Shown here: positions 26,962 through 36,216 of the stretch, piece by piece
How the letters are laid out: each line of letters begins with the position of its first letter
Numbering within the stretch: the stretch's first letter is position 1
Assembly: GCF_007827465.1 (NCBI RefSeq)
Contig: NZ_VISL01000001.1
Coordinates: forward strand, 1,879,001-1,943,000
Length of the DNA stretch: 64,000 nucleotides
Direction of reading: 5' to 3'
Origin: Dokdonia sp. Hel_I_53
GTDB taxonomy: Bacteria > Bacteroidota > Bacteroidia > Flavobacteriales > Flavobacteriaceae
Translations under genes and position numbers: made by a program
The notes under the pieces: model-generated
Databases searched by the model: none
Told to the model about the DNA's origin: nothing
The model's input: the letters and a program-made list of their open reading frames with translations, nothing else

Positions 26962-28650
26962 ATGGCTCAAACTCCGTTGTTACTTGTAGAGGGATTATCA
27001 CAGTATTTTTATTCACAAGGAAAGGATAACCAAGTCTTATTTGATATTTCTTTTAAGCTACTACCTAATGAGATCTTAGGAATAGTAGGAGAGTCTGGCT
27101 CTGGAAAATCACTTACCTCTTTAGCTATTATGGGTCTGCTCCCAAAAATTAATAGTAAAACCTTAGGATCTATCAAGTATGAGGGAGAAGAACTGCAAAA
27201 TATTTCTGAAAAGAGCTGGCAATCCATTAGAGGGAATAAAATTTCTATGATCTTTCAAGAACCTATGAGTTCGCTTAATCCTTCTATGAAATGTGGAGAA
27301 CAAGTCTTAGAGATCTTACTGGAGCATTTTACGCTTTCGCGAAAGCGTTCAAAGCAACAAGTACTTGAGCTTTTTGAAAAAGTTAAACTTCCGTCACCGG
27401 ATATAATTTATAACGCTTATCCTCATGAAATTTCTGGTGGACAGAAACAGCGAGTTATGATTGCAATGGCGATTGCATGTAAGCCCAAAATTCTTATTGC
27501 CGATGAGCCTACAACTGCACTTGATGTTACCGTGCAGCAAGAAATCATTCTTCTGCTCAAGGAATTACAGCAAGAAACAGGAATGAGCATTGTATTTATT
27601 TCTCACGACTTATCATTAGTAAGCGAGATTGCAGATAGAGTTATAGTTATGTACAGAGGAAAAATTGTGGAAACAGCAACCTCCAAAGAATTATTTAAAT
27701 CACCTAAGCATCAGTATACTAAAGCGCTTTTAAATGCTAGACCTTCATTAGAGCAAAGACTAAAAAAATTACCAACTATAAAAGATTATCTGGAGAATAA
27801 ACCTAGTTCTCCTATTGAGACAAAACAAGAACGGGAAAAACATCAAGAAGATTTATATGCTCAACAGCCATTATTAGAAATAAATAATATTGAAAAAACC
27901 TATTTCTCTAAAACAGGTTTTTTTGGAAAGCAAACTGAGTTTAAAGCTGTAAATGATGTCTCTTTTAGTATTTACGAAGGAGAAACTTTAGGTTTAGTAG
28001 GAGAGTCTGGCTGTGGGAAATCCACCTTAGGAAATGCTATTCTTCAACTAGACAAAGCAACGGCTGGATCTATCTTTTATAAAGGTAAAGATATAACAGC
28101 ATTAAAAGGCTCTGAGCTAAGGTCTTTACGTAAAGAAATACAAATTATATTTCAGGATCCATTTGCCTCACTAAACCCAAGACTTACTGTAGGACAAGCT
28201 ATCATTGAGCCTATGCAAGTGCATACACTATATGGCTCCAATAAAGATCGTAAAGAAAAGGTTTTTGAGTTATTAGAAAGAGTAGGTCTAGATCACTCTG
28301 CATATAATAGATATCCTCATGAATTCTCTGGAGGCCAAAGGCAACGTGTAGGTATTGCTAGAACTATAGCGGTAAAACCAAAATTAATTGTTTGTGATGA
28401 ATCTGTAAGTGCGCTTGATATATCAGTACAAGCTCAGGTTCTTAACTTACTTAATGAATTGAAATCAGATTTTGGATTTACCTATATATTTATCTCACAT
28501 GATCTTGCCGTAGTAAAATACATGTCAGATCAACTCGTGGTGATGAATAAAGGTAAAATAGAAGAAATAGGAGACGCTGATAAAATTTATGCCGCTCCAG
28601 AGAAAGAATATACGCAAAAACTCATTGATGCAATCCCAAAAGGTATTTAA
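26962..28650 (+). CDS. Fused oligopeptide ABC transporter ATPase (DppD-DppF type)
   Basis: A 562-residue cytoplasmic protein with two complete ATPase domains, each with Walker A (GESGSGKS at ~45, GESGCGKS at ~348), a signature motif (ISGGQKQR, FSGGQRQR) and Walker B (ILIADEPT, LIVCDESV), plus oligopeptide-type extensions after each. It powers a dipeptide/oligopeptide or nickel-type importer, but no permease or binding protein lies within the window, so it must pair with distant genes. An exact palindrome copy encodes LSRKR in the first domain's helical region. Confidence 0.95.
   Translation: MAQTPLLLVEGLSQYFYSQGKDNQVLFDISFKLLPNEILGIVGESGSGKSLTSLAIMGLLPKINSKTLGSIKYEGEELQNISEKSWQSIRGNKISMIFQEPMSSLNPSMKCGEQVLEILLEHFTLSRKRSKQQVLELFEKVKLPSPDIIYNAYPHEISGGQKQRVMIAMAIACKPKILIADEPTTALDVTVQQEIILLLKELQQETGMSIVFISHDLSLVSEIADRVIVMYRGKIVETATSKELFKSPKHQYTKALLNARPSLEQRLKKLPTIKDYLENKPSSPIETKQEREKHQEDLYAQQPLLEINNIEKTYFSKTGFFGKQTEFKAVNDVSFSIYEGETLGLVGESGCGKSTLGNAILQLDKATAGSIFYKGKDITALKGSELRSLRKEIQIIFQDPFASLNPRLTVGQAIIEPMQVHTLYGSNKDRKEKVFELLERVGLDHSAYNRYPHEFSGGQRQRVGIARTIAVKPKLIVCDESVSALDISVQAQVLNLLNELKSDFGFTYIFISHDLAVVKYMSDQLVVMNKGKIEEIGDADKIYAAPEKEYTQKLIDAIPKGI
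27332..27347. repeat. Palindromic repeat copy 8, inside ABC ATPase gene
   Basis: Exact copy read as CTT TCG CGA AAG CGT, encoding LSRKR in the HFTLSRKRSKQQ segment. Confidence 0.95.
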
Positions 28651-28720
28651 AATTGCGTTTATAAATAACTAAAAGATAGCTTAATTAAAGACAGGCTACT
28701 ACCAAATTTTAGAAGCTCTA

Positions 28721-28834
28721 TTAAAGCATAAATAAAAATACTCTCTTCGCTAGTTTAGCACAATTTGCGGTGAATTCACTAGCTTCTTTTACTCCTTGAA
28801 CAAAAGACTTAGATGATGTGATTAAAATTTCCAT
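28721..28834 (-). CDS. Possible 37-residue peptide
   Basis: ATG at 28834 opens a 37-codon frame beginning MEILITSSKSFVQGV and ending FLFML, with an amphipathic lysine-containing middle and a hydrophobic end. No convincing ribosome-binding site is seen. It lies directly after the minus-strand terminator, so it would be expressed only by read-through. It may be spurious. Confidence 0.3.
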   Translation of the reverse strand: MEILITSSKSFVQGVKEASEFTANCAKLAKRVFLFML

Positions 28835-28854
28835 TGGGTTTCAGATTAATGTTT

Positions 28855-28890
28855 AAAAAATAAAATCCGTAGGGCTCCCCCCACGGATTT
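28855..28890 (-). terminator. Intrinsic terminator on the minus strand
   Basis: On the minus strand AAATCCGT-GGGG pairs with CCCTACGGATTT (one mismatch) and is followed by a T-rich run TTTTATTTTTT. No annotated minus-strand gene ends here, which implies a non-coding transcript arriving from the right. Confidence 0.7.
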
Positions 28891-29013
28891 CTAACAAATC
28901 ATAACTTATAACACTCTTATTAAAAGTTATTCTGTGTAGACTCACTTATGCAGTTCGTCCGATACTATCACCTCTTTAACGAGGTTTTATAATAATTTGG
29001 GGACTGCTAAAGT
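28863..29013 (-). ncRNA. Candidate structured small RNA
   Basis: Read on the minus strand, about 150 nt. A 5' GCAGTCC (29001-29007) can pair in two blocks with GGA and CTGC of 28950-28960, enclosing a CCTC/GAGG hairpin (28971-28984). A second hairpin has 7-bp arms ATAACTT and AAGTTAT (28901-28907, 28924-28930), and the terminator hairpin closes the 3' end. A TTTG near 29035 and a weak TTTTTTTG resemble a -33/-7 pair. No family is recognised. Confidence 0.4.
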
Positions 29014-29152
29014 AATACAAAAAAACAATTGTCCAAATTTTTTCATAAGAATTTTTGTTAAAAGAAGAGAAAATTGTGTATTTCATCTGTGATTTAATGT
29101 TTTTTGTAGTACTTAAGTCATTTTCCTACACTCATGATTAAAAAATTCTTAC

Positions 29153-29180
29153 AAAAAAAACCACCTAGCGGTGGTTTTTT
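29153..29180. terminator. Bidirectional intrinsic terminator
   Basis: A8-CCACC-TAGC-GGTGG-T6. It lies 20 bp beyond the stop of the CoA-transferase subunit B gene. Confidence 0.9.
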
Positions 29181-29199
29181 GTGATTAATGTTACTGTAA

Positions 29200-29856
29200 T
29201 TAAAAGATCATCTCAGGTATCTCCCCTTCGATTTCTAAAAACCCTTCTGTGGCTTGTTTTATATCTTCAATAGAAACACCAGGAGCTCGTTCCAAAAGCT
29301 TAAAACCTTTTTCTGTTATTTCTAATACAGCCAAATTAGTCACTATCTTTTTAACACAAGCCACTCCTGTAAGTGGCAAGCTACATCTTTTGAGAAGTTT
29401 AGATTCTCCAGCTCTATTGGTGTGCATCATTGCAACGATAATATTTTCTGCACTTGCGACAAGGTCCATGGCTCCTCCCATTCCTTTAACCATTTTACCT
29501 GGAATTTTCCAATTTGCAATATCGCCATTCTCAGCTACTTCCATTGCTCCTAAAATGGTGAGGTCAACATGTTTACCTCTTATCATACTAAAACTAGTTG
29601 CGCTATCAAAAAAACTAGCGCCAGGAAGTGTAGTGATAGTCTGCTTACCTGCATTAATAATATCTGCATCTTCCTCTCCTTCAAATGGGAAAGGCCCCAT
29701 ACCGAGAACTCCATTCTCACTTTGGAACTCCACATCTATATCCTCACGCACATAATTTGCTACCAAAGTAGGTATGCCTATTCCAAGATTTACATAATAA
29801 CCGTCTTTTACTTCTCTAGCAATGCGTTGTGCTATTTGGGTTTTATCTAGTGCCAT
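29200..29856 (-). CDS. scoB: 3-oxoacid CoA-transferase, subunit B
   Basis: Beta subunit of succinyl-CoA:3-ketoacid (or acetoacetyl) CoA-transferase, which moves CoA between succinate and acetoacetate. It has 218 residues. The active-site glutamate lies in SENGVLGMGPFP; GKQTITTLPGASFFDSATSFSMIRGKHVDLTILGAMEV is typical of the family. It follows subunit A by 2 bp on the same strand, so the two are translated together. Confidence 0.95.
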   Translation of the reverse strand: MALDKTQIAQRIAREVKDGYYVNLGIGIPTLVANYVREDIDVEFQSENGVLGMGPFPFEGEEDADIINAGKQTITTLPGASFFDSATSFSMIRGKHVDLTILGAMEVAENGDIANWKIPGKMVKGMGGAMDLVASAENIIVAMMHTNRAGESKLLKRCSLPLTGVACVKKIVTNLAVLEITEKGFKLLERAPGVSIEDIKQATEGFLEIEGEIPEMIF

Positions 29857-29858
29857 AA

Positions 29859-30560
29859 TTATTCTCTTGTTCTAATAGTGCGTTGTTCAATTCTCTTCTC
29901 ATAATTAGTTCCCTGAAAAATTCGTTGGACGAATATTCCTGGAATATGTATTTGATTAGGGTCTAAAGATCCCACAGGTACAAGTTCTTCAACCTCAGCC
30001 ACCGTAATTGTTGCTGCACCACACATATTAGGATTAAAGTTACGGGCGGTACCTTTAAAAATAAGGTTGCCAGCTGCATCTCCCTTCCAAGCTTTTACAA
30101 ATGCAAAGTCTGCCTTAAAAGCATGTTCTAAAACATACATCTTACCGTCAAACTCACGTGTTTCTTTTCCCTCTGCCACTTCTGTACCATATCCCGCTGG
30201 TGTATAAATTGCTGGAAAACCAGCCTGAGCAGCACGGCATCGCTCTGCAAGGGTTCCTTGTGGTATTAACTCTACGTCAAGTTCTCCGCTAAGCATTTGT
30301 CTTTCAAACTCTGCATTTTCTCCTACATAACTAGAGATCATTTTTTTTATTTGTTTTTTTTGTAGGAGCAGTCCTAAACCAAAATCATCTACCCCAGCAT
30401 TATTTGAAATACAGGTAAGGCCACTTAAATTGAGAGCAACTAGCTCTGCAATTGAATTTTCAGGGATACCACTAAGCCCAAAACCGCCTAGCATCATCGT
30501 CATATTATCTGAAACTCCTTTTAGGGCTTCTTTTACTCCCGCAACTTTCTTTAATATCAT
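29859..30560 (-). CDS. scoA: 3-oxoacid CoA-transferase, subunit A
   Basis: Alpha subunit, 233 residues. The CoA-binding glycine motif [11 protein letters not shown] is near residue 26, then [28 protein letters not shown] and a C-terminal [22 protein letters not shown]. This is the two-gene form common in flavobacteria, used for ketone body and branched-chain amino acid breakdown. It is upstream of subunit B in one operon. Confidence 0.95.
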   Translation of the reverse strand: MILKKVAGVKEALKGVSDNMTMMLGGFGLSGIPENSIAELVALNLSGLTCISNNAGVDDFGLGLLLQKKQIKKMISSYVGENAEFERQMLSGELDVELIPQGTLAERCRAAQAGFPAIYTPAGYGTEVAEGKETREFDGKMYVLEHAFKADFAFVKAWKGDAAGNLIFKGTARNFNPNMCGAATITVAEVEELVPVGSLDPNQIHIPGIFVQRIFQGTNYEKRIEQRTIRTRE

Positions 30561-30660
30561 ATTCGTAATTATTGAGACTTAAAAATACATAATATACAGC
30601 CAATATATTCGTATTACGCGTATACAAACTGAAAAATATAATGCAATTCAAAAAGTTTTT

Positions 30661-30674
30661 GCTTTCGCGAAAGC
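30661..30674. repeat. Palindromic repeat copy 9, intergenic
   Basis: Exact 14-bp core. It abuts the PBP1A terminator and lies 101 bp upstream of the CoA-transferase subunit A start. Confidence 0.95.
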
Positions 30675-30678
30675 AAAA

Positions 30679-30708
30679 AAAAAGAGCCCAAAAATTTGGA
30701 CTCTTTTA
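30679..30708. terminator. Intrinsic terminator after PBP1A gene
   Basis: AAAAGAGCCCAAA pairs with TTTGGACTCTTTT with one mismatch; A-tract on the left, T-tract on the right. It lies about 20 bp beyond the PBP1A stop on the minus strand. Confidence 0.85.
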
Positions 30709-30725
30709 TATTATCAAGGATGAAG

Positions 30726-33053
30726 TTAAAAATCTAACTCGTCGGGTAAGTCATCACTTACGCCATTACTTTTATAATTATCACAATTTGTTTCAATACT
30801 AAGATTTTCTGGCCGTTCAAAATCTTTATCTGACACCTTCAGATCTATATTTGCATACACTCCCTTCATGTATAGTGCCCATATAGGTAAAGCCATGGTG
30901 GCTCCCTGCCCGTATCCTATTCCTGGAAAATGTACCGATCTATCATCTCCACCTACCCAAACGCCAGTAACTAGATCTGGTACTACCCCCATAAACCAGC
31001 CATCAGATTGATTTTGTGTAGTTCCTGTTTTACCCGCAATAGGATTTGTGAATCCATAGGGATAACCTGTAACGGTATTTTTATAAACCCCGTCTTTTCG
31101 CCAGCTGTGTCTTAGTCTTGCTCCAGATCCAGAGGAGGTCACTCCTTTCATAAGTTCTAGCGTAATATAAGCAGACTCATCACTTAATACATCTCTTGTC
31201 TCTGGAACATGTTGATATAATATAGTTCCATTTTTATCTTGGATTGTGCTTACCATTTGTGGCTTGACATACACCCCTTTATTTGCAAAAGCCCCGTAAG
31301 CCGAAACCATTTCATAAAGGCTTATATCTGGAGTTCCTAGTGCGATAGAAGGTACCTCTGGTATATTCTTTGTATCTACACCTAAGTCACTTGCTAATTT
31401 CAATACTTGTGAAGGACCAACCTTATCCATCAATCTAGCAGAGATTGTATTTATAGACTGGGCCAGTGCATACTTCATTGTAACCATACCTCCCATATCA
31501 CCACCAGAGTTTTCTGGTGTCCAATCTTTTGTGTTCCCGTGAGATCCTGCTGGAATAGTATATAGCGTGTTAGGAAGCGTATCACAAGGTGATATGTGTA
31601 ACTGATCTACTGCTGTAGCATATAAAAAAGGTTTAAAGGTAGACCCTACTTGACGCTTACCTGTCTGTACGTGGTCATATTGAAAATGCGTCATATTAAT
31701 ACCACCCACCCAAGCACGTACCTCACCGGTTTGCGGCACCATAGACATCATACCGCTGCGTAAGAATTTTTTGTAATACCTTATTGAATCTCTCGGTGTC
31801 ATAAGGGTATCAATATCGCCTCTCCAAGAAAAAACGGTCATATCAGTTTTTACATCAAAGGATTTTTTGATATCACTATCACTTTTGCCTTGAGCTTTCA
31901 TTTTACGCCAGCGTTCTGAAGATTTCATTGCTCTGTTAAAGATAAGTGCAATGTCCTCTTTTTCTATATCTCGGAAAGGAGCGGTTGTGTTATTTGCATT
32001 CTGTTTATCAAACGCACTTTGTAAATTCGGCATATGCTTTTCTACAGCTTCTTCCGCTAGCTTTTGCATGCGAGAATCTATAGTAGTCGTAATTGTAAGA
32101 CCGTCCCTGTAGATGTTATAATATTCTAGATTTCCGTTTTCATCCTCCCCTTTTGGATTTTCTTCTATCCATTTACTTAGAAACTTTTTGAGATTCTCCC
32201 TGAAATAAGTCGCTATACCATCTGCATGTCCTTCTGGAGTAAAAGTGACTACCATTGGGATAGCCTGTAAGGAATCTTTCTCTGCAGTTGTGATCATCCC
32301 ATTTTTCTCCATTTGTTTAAATACCTGATTACGCCTCATTAGGGATTTTTCTCGAGATATTTCGCGATAGGGATTATACTGTCTTGGATTTTTAAGCATT
32401 GCTACTAATACTGCGCTCTCGTGTAGCTCTAGGTCTTTTACATCCTTATTAAAGTAAATGCGGGATGCTGAGCTTATCCCAATAGCTCTAAAAAGAAAGT
32501 CAAACTTATTTAAATACATCGCTACAATTTCTTGTTTGGTATATTGTCTCTCTAGTCTAGTGGCAATCACATATTCTTTTACTTTTTGTGTGTATCGTTC
32601 CCAGCCTTTTGCTGCTTCTCCAGTAAATAAAAGCTTAGAAAGTTGCTGTGTAATAGTACTTGCTCCACCTTTTTTTCCCAAATAGGCAAATGCTCTGGCT
32701 GTTCCTTTAAAATCGATACCAGAGTGCTCATAATAACGCTCGTCCTCTGTGGCAACGAGGGCATCTATTAAGTTTTGAGGTAGGTCTTCATACTTAATAG
32801 GCGTGCGGTTTTCGTTATAGTAAGTCCCTAATAACTTCCCGTCTACAGAAATAATCTTAGTGGCCAGATTGCTTTCTGGGTTCTCAAGCTCTTCAAAGGA
32901 AGGTAATTCACCAAAAACATTCCAGCTTGCAAGTAAGAAGAGCATCACGACTGAAAGAATTCCTACAGCAAAAATTCTCCAAAACCAAGAGATATATTTC
33001 CCGTTGTTATTGGTAGTTTTTTTTGGTTTTTTTGAAGTTGCTCGTTTTGCCAT
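30726..33053 (-). CDS. mrcA: Class A penicillin-binding protein 1A
   Basis: Bifunctional peptidoglycan glycosyltransferase and transpeptidase, 775 residues. A single N-terminal membrane anchor (~24-45, FWRIFAVGILSVVMLFLLASW) precedes the GT51 domain (EDERYYEHSGIDFKGTARAF, GGASTITQQLSKLLF). The transpeptidase domain holds the nucleophile in STFKPFLYA (SxxK), then SIN and KTGTT. The downstream order ricT-gldH-PBP1A is a flavobacterial arrangement. It starts 2 bp after the gldH stop. Confidence 0.96.
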   Translation of the reverse strand: MAKRATSKKPKKTTNNNGKYISWFWRIFAVGILSVVMLFLLASWNVFGELPSFEELENPESNLATKIISVDGKLLGTYYNENRTPIKYEDLPQNLIDALVATEDERYYEHSGIDFKGTARAFAYLGKKGGASTITQQLSKLLFTGEAAKGWERYTQKVKEYVIATRLERQYTKQEIVAMYLNKFDFLFRAIGISSASRIYFNKDVKDLELHESAVLVAMLKNPRQYNPYREISREKSLMRRNQVFKQMEKNGMITTAEKDSLQAIPMVVTFTPEGHADGIATYFRENLKKFLSKWIEENPKGEDENGNLEYYNIYRDGLTITTTIDSRMQKLAEEAVEKHMPNLQSAFDKQNANNTTAPFRDIEKEDIALIFNRAMKSSERWRKMKAQGKSDSDIKKSFDVKTDMTVFSWRGDIDTLMTPRDSIRYYKKFLRSGMMSMVPQTGEVRAWVGGINMTHFQYDHVQTGKRQVGSTFKPFLYATAVDQLHISPCDTLPNTLYTIPAGSHGNTKDWTPENSGGDMGGMVTMKYALAQSINTISARLMDKVGPSQVLKLASDLGVDTKNIPEVPSIALGTPDISLYEMVSAYGAFANKGVYVKPQMVSTIQDKNGTILYQHVPETRDVLSDESAYITLELMKGVTSSGSGARLRHSWRKDGVYKNTVTGYPYGFTNPIAGKTGTTQNQSDGWFMGVVPDLVTGVWVGGDDRSVHFPGIGYGQGATMALPIWALYMKGVYANIDLKVSDKDFERPENLSIETNCDNYKSNGVSDDLPDELDF

Positions 33054-33055
33054 AT

Positions 33056-33544
33056 TTAATTCTTTTCTAGCTGCTTTTCAATACGCAACCCTACCTCTGT
33101 AATACCCTTTAACGTTTGGTCGCCAGAAATATTTCCATTTTTACGTACCGCGTGTTCTACGGTAAAAGTGTAGGTTCCGCTTTCGCGAAAGCGTTCTCCT
33201 CTTTTATACACTAATTTACTCTCCTTTATATCCCCAAAGCCCTCTCCTAACCATCTTCCGTCTGGTGCAGCCATTTCATACTCTAATGTATCTGTGAGTG
33301 TGTGACCCTGTGGAAATTCTAACGATGTAATTAAAAACAAATTGCTGTAAGGATACCTATTATCATTACGTACTGTGATGTATAGATTATAAGGCTGTAC
33401 AGAATCTATATCCTTTATTTCTAAAGTTACAGGCTCATTAATATTCCAATTACCACCTAATGATTCATATCTGTGATAAACTTGATCTGAATCACAAGAG
33501 AACAGACCCATACAAATCACTACTAATAGAAATACGCTACGCAT
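33056..33544 (-). CDS. gldH: Gliding motility lipoprotein GldH
   Basis: A 162-residue lipoprotein: MRSVFLLVVICMGLFSCDSDQ gives a lipobox ending at C17. GldH is required for gliding in flavobacteria and is associated with the Gld machinery in the cell envelope. The frame is open upstream to 33628, but that extension overlaps ricT; the ATG at 33544 gives the proper lipoprotein signal and an 8-bp overlap with ricT. An exact palindrome copy encodes RFRES in GERFRESGTYTF. Confidence 0.93.
   Translation of the reverse strand: MRSVFLLVVICMGLFSCDSDQVYHRYESLGGNWNINEPVTLEIKDIDSVQPYNLYITVRNDNRYPYSNLFLITSLEFPQGHTLTDTLEYEMAAPDGRWLGEGFGDIKESKLVYKRGERFRESGTYTFTVEHAVRKNGNISGDQTLKGITEVGLRIEKQLEKN
33178..33193. 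repeat. Palindromic repeat copy 10, inside gldH
   Basis: Exact copy read on the minus strand as CGC TTT CGC GAA AGC, encoding RFRES. Confidence 0.95.
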
Positions 33545-34865
33545 TAGGTTTTGGTTTTTGGGGGCGACGTTTATTTTTAGAATTTGACTTTGCTGCAGCG
33601 TTTTTTTGACTTCTCTGCTTAGACTCACTCGGCTGCTTTGAACTAACTTTATGAGTTGGGTTTACATCTTTTTGTACTTTTTTGTTTGTTTTTTTTGAAC
33701 GATTATTTTTTACCTGAGGTGTATCTTTTGTTCCTTTTTTAGCTCTGTTTTTACGACGTTTATTGGTAGTTTTTGGTTTGTCAAAACGGGTCAAGCTGTC
33801 TTGACCTACTACATTACCAAAATCTACTTTATCTTCCTTCATTAACTCTGATGCAAACTCTTCCAAGCTAGCAACGGGCTCTTTTTTTCTATTTGCTGCA
33901 ATAATCTCATTTGCATGCTCAGTTGTAAGCTTATGCCAGTTCATCCATTCTCCTTCGTAAGCATACCATAGGTGGCCCTGAAAAATATCTATTTTTTGAC
34001 AAACAGCCGTTCCCTTTTGAGTGTAGAGCTTTATGTCAGTTTTAGGGAAGCTCTTTAGCGCATCCATATAAGAATCAAGCTCATAATTGAGGCAGCATTT
34101 TAATTTTCCACACTGTCCAGCAAGCTTTTGAGGGTTGAGAGATAATTGTTGATATCTAGCAGCGCTTGTAGTAACAGATCTAAAATCTGTAAGCCATGTA
34201 GAACAACATAACTCTCTACCACAAGAACCTATTCCTCCTAAGCGCGCAGCTTCTTGTCGTAAACCAATCTGTCGCATCTCAATACGAGTGCGGAATTCTT
34301 GAGCAAATTCTTTTATAAGTTGGCGAAAATCTACACGATCCTCTGCTGTATAATAAAACGTAGCTTTTGAACCATCTCCTTGAAACTCTATATCTGAGAT
34401 TTTCATTTGGAGCTCAAGTCTGATCGCAATCTGTCGAGCACGTACTTTCATAGGCTCTTCCTTCTCACGAGCCGTTGTCCAGATATCTATATCTTTTTGG
34501 GAAGCTTTTCTATAAATCTTTAGTCGCTCAGGTGCATCTATTCGTACTTTCTTACGCTTCATCTGTACTCTCACAAGTTCTCCTGTAAGTGTAACCATTC
34601 CAATATCGTGACCAGACTCTGCTTGAGTCGCTACAATATCACCTATACTAAGCGTAAGGTTTTCTTCATTTTTATAGTAATCTTTACGTCCATTTTTAAA
34701 GCGCACTTCTACATAATTAAAAGTTTCTTGACCGTCTGGTAAAGACATGTTAGAAAGCCAATCAAAGACAGTAAGTTTATTACATCCATCTGTACCACAG
34801 GTTCCATTATTCTTGCATCCCTTAGGTGCTCCATCTTCTCCAGTGCCACAATTGCCACAAGCCAT
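33537..34865 (-). CDS. ricT: RicT/PSP1-domain protein
   Basis: A 442-residue cytoplasmic protein. The N-terminal cysteines (CGNCGTGEDGAPKGCKNNGTCGTDGCNKL) and the central GSCGRELCCSTWL and GQCGKLKCCLNYE are the PSP1/YaaT signature. The last ~100 residues are a lysine/asparagine-rich tail, likely disordered. In Bacillus the RicT homologue acts with RicA/RicF in an Fe-S complex that affects RNase Y and phosphorelay; the Bacteroidota role is not established. It overlaps gldH by 8 bp. Confidence 0.92.
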   Translation of the reverse strand: MACGNCGTGEDGAPKGCKNNGTCGTDGCNKLTVFDWLSNMSLPDGQETFNYVEVRFKNGRKDYYKNEENLTLSIGDIVATQAESGHDIGMVTLTGELVRVQMKRKKVRIDAPERLKIYRKASQKDIDIWTTAREKEEPMKVRARQIAIRLELQMKISDIEFQGDGSKATFYYTAEDRVDFRQLIKEFAQEFRTRIEMRQIGLRQEAARLGGIGSCGRELCCSTWLTDFRSVTTSAARYQQLSLNPQKLAGQCGKLKCCLNYELDSYMDALKSFPKTDIKLYTQKGTAVCQKIDIFQGHLWYAYEGEWMNWHKLTTEHANEIIAANRKKEPVASLEEFASELMKEDKVDFGNVVGQDSLTRFDKPKTTNKRRKNRAKKGTKDTPQVKNNRSKKTNKKVQKDVNPTHKVSSKQPSESKQRSQKNAAAKSNSKNKRRPQKPKPNA

Positions 34866-34987
34866 ATGTTATATATTTGAGGTACATCACACTATATCAA
34901 TCGTTAGAGAGCAACAGTAATGTGTACGTATTTTTTATTATGTTCAAAATGAACTATCGATAAAGATAAGTATTCTAAAAGAAGTAT

Positions 34988-36019
34988 TTACTTCTTAAAA
35001 GCAAGCTTTTCAGAACGCCCTTTTTTGAATATTTTATTGCTATTACCTTTACCTGCTCGCAATTTCTTTTGCTCTTCAAAAGGAAGAGCATTTATGTCTG
35101 CGCATTCTGTTGAGCAGCAATTATGATTTGTTTTTGCACATTCTTCACATTGTATGAAAAGTAAATGGCAAGCTTCATTAGCACAGTTTACATGTTCATC
35201 ACATGGAGTACCACACTGATGACAATTAGAAATCACTTCATTAGAAATACGCTCTCCACGACGGTGATCAAAAACAAAGTTTTTTCCTCGGAATTTATTA
35301 TCTAATTTCTGATCTTCTACTTGACGAGCATATTCAATAATACCCCCTTCAAGCTGAAAAACATTTTTAAAACCTTTGTGCTTAAAATAAGCACTTGCCT
35401 TTTCACAACGTATTCCTCCGGTGCAATACATGACCAGCTTTTTATCTTCCTTGTGATTCTTTAAATCTTCCTCAATAATATCAAGACTATCTCTAAAAGT
35501 ATCTACATCTGGTGTTACTGCATTTTTAAAATGTCCTATCTCACTTTCATAGTGATTACGCATATCTACAAGTACGGTATCTTCTTGCTCTATAAGTTCA
35601 TTAAAGGCAACTGCATCCACGTGTACCCCTTTATTTGTGACATCAAAGCTTTTATCATTAAGCCCATCTGCCACAATTTTATGGCGCACTTTAACTTTGA
35701 GCTTCAAAAAAGATTTATTGTTTTGCTCTCTAGCAATATTCAATCTTACATTTTCTAAAAAATCAATATTATCAAGAAAGCTCTTAAACTCGTTAAACCT
35801 TGTTGCAGGTACAGACATCTGAGCATTTATACCTTCATGGGCGATATAGATACGACCTAGTGCGTTCATAGCATCCCATGCGATAAAAAGATGATTTCTA
35901 AAAAGTTCTGGGTTACCAATGTTATGGTATTGATAAAAAGAGAGTGTAAGGCGTTCTTCTCCAGCCTGCTCTATGAGCTCTGCTCTCTCTTTTGCGCTTA
36001 GTTTATTGTACAGTTGCAT
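34988..36019 (-). CDS. trhO: tRNA uridine(34) hydroxylase, rhodanese-like
   Basis: O2-dependent hydroxylation of U34 in tRNA to ho5U. It has 343 residues: an N-terminal acylphosphatase-like domain (LFRNHLFIAWDAMNALGRIYIAHEGINAQMS), a rhodanese domain with active cysteine in VMYCTGGIRCEKASAYF, and a C-terminal cysteine-rich zinc part (CHQCGTPCDEHVNCANEACHLLFIQCEEC). This is the TrhO/YceA architecture. It stands alone with its own promoter. Confidence 0.95.
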   Translation of the reverse strand: MQLYNKLSAKERAELIEQAGEERLTLSFYQYHNIGNPELFRNHLFIAWDAMNALGRIYIAHEGINAQMSVPATRFNEFKSFLDNIDFLENVRLNIAREQNNKSFLKLKVKVRHKIVADGLNDKSFDVTNKGVHVDAVAFNELIEQEDTVLVDMRNHYESEIGHFKNAVTPDVDTFRDSLDIIEEDLKNHKEDKKLVMYCTGGIRCEKASAYFKHKGFKNVFQLEGGIIEYARQVEDQKLDNKFRGKNFVFDHRRGERISNEVISNCHQCGTPCDEHVNCANEACHLLFIQCEECAKTNHNCCSTECADINALPFEEQKKLRAGKGNSNKIFKKGRSEKLAFKK

Positions 36020-36051
36020 GCTATACCTATTTTAAGTGTTAAAGATTCTGG

Positions 36052-36084
36052 CAAAGATACATGAATTATATTCCTTAATTCAAA
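36052..36084 (-). promoter_or_regulatory. trhO promoter, Bacteroidota type
   Basis: On the minus strand TTTG (36081-36084) is followed after 21 bases by TATCTTTG (36052-36059), matching TTTG-N19-21-TAnnTTTG. The leader would be about 25 nt. Confidence 0.6.
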
Positions 36085-36153
36085 TATCAGATAAGCACAT
36101 ACACAACAAATATCTGTATTTCTTGGCGGAAGTTATTTTTAAATTAACTCCAC

Positions 36154-36190
36154 AAAAAATGCCCGGAAGTTCTTCTTGCGGGCATTTTTT
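36154..36190. terminator. Orphan bidirectional terminator in a divergent intergenic region
   Basis: Perfect 12-bp arms AAAAAATGCCCG and CGGGCATTTTTT. Both flanking genes (trhO, recA) read away from it, so it must end some other, unannotated or vanished, transcript. Confidence 0.9.
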
Positions 36191-36216
36191 GTGAACGGCT
36201 AATTCAGGTTTTTAAC

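Larger units (their letters stand above)
28651..29199. other. 549-bp region without a recognised gene
   Basis: Between the ABC ATPase and the CoA-transferase genes. It holds a possible 37-codon frame (28721-28834, minus), a strong minus-strand terminator (28855-28890), a candidate structured RNA (28863-29013) and a bidirectional terminator (29153-29180). The remaining ~130 bp are AT-rich and show nothing I can name. Confidence 0.7.

Noticed and set aside
28981..28990. CCTC-TTTAAC-GAGG followed by TTTTAT as a plus-strand terminator of the ABC ATPase gene
   Set aside because: The stem has only four or five pairs and lies over 300 bp from the stop. It fits better as a hairpin of the minus-strand RNA.
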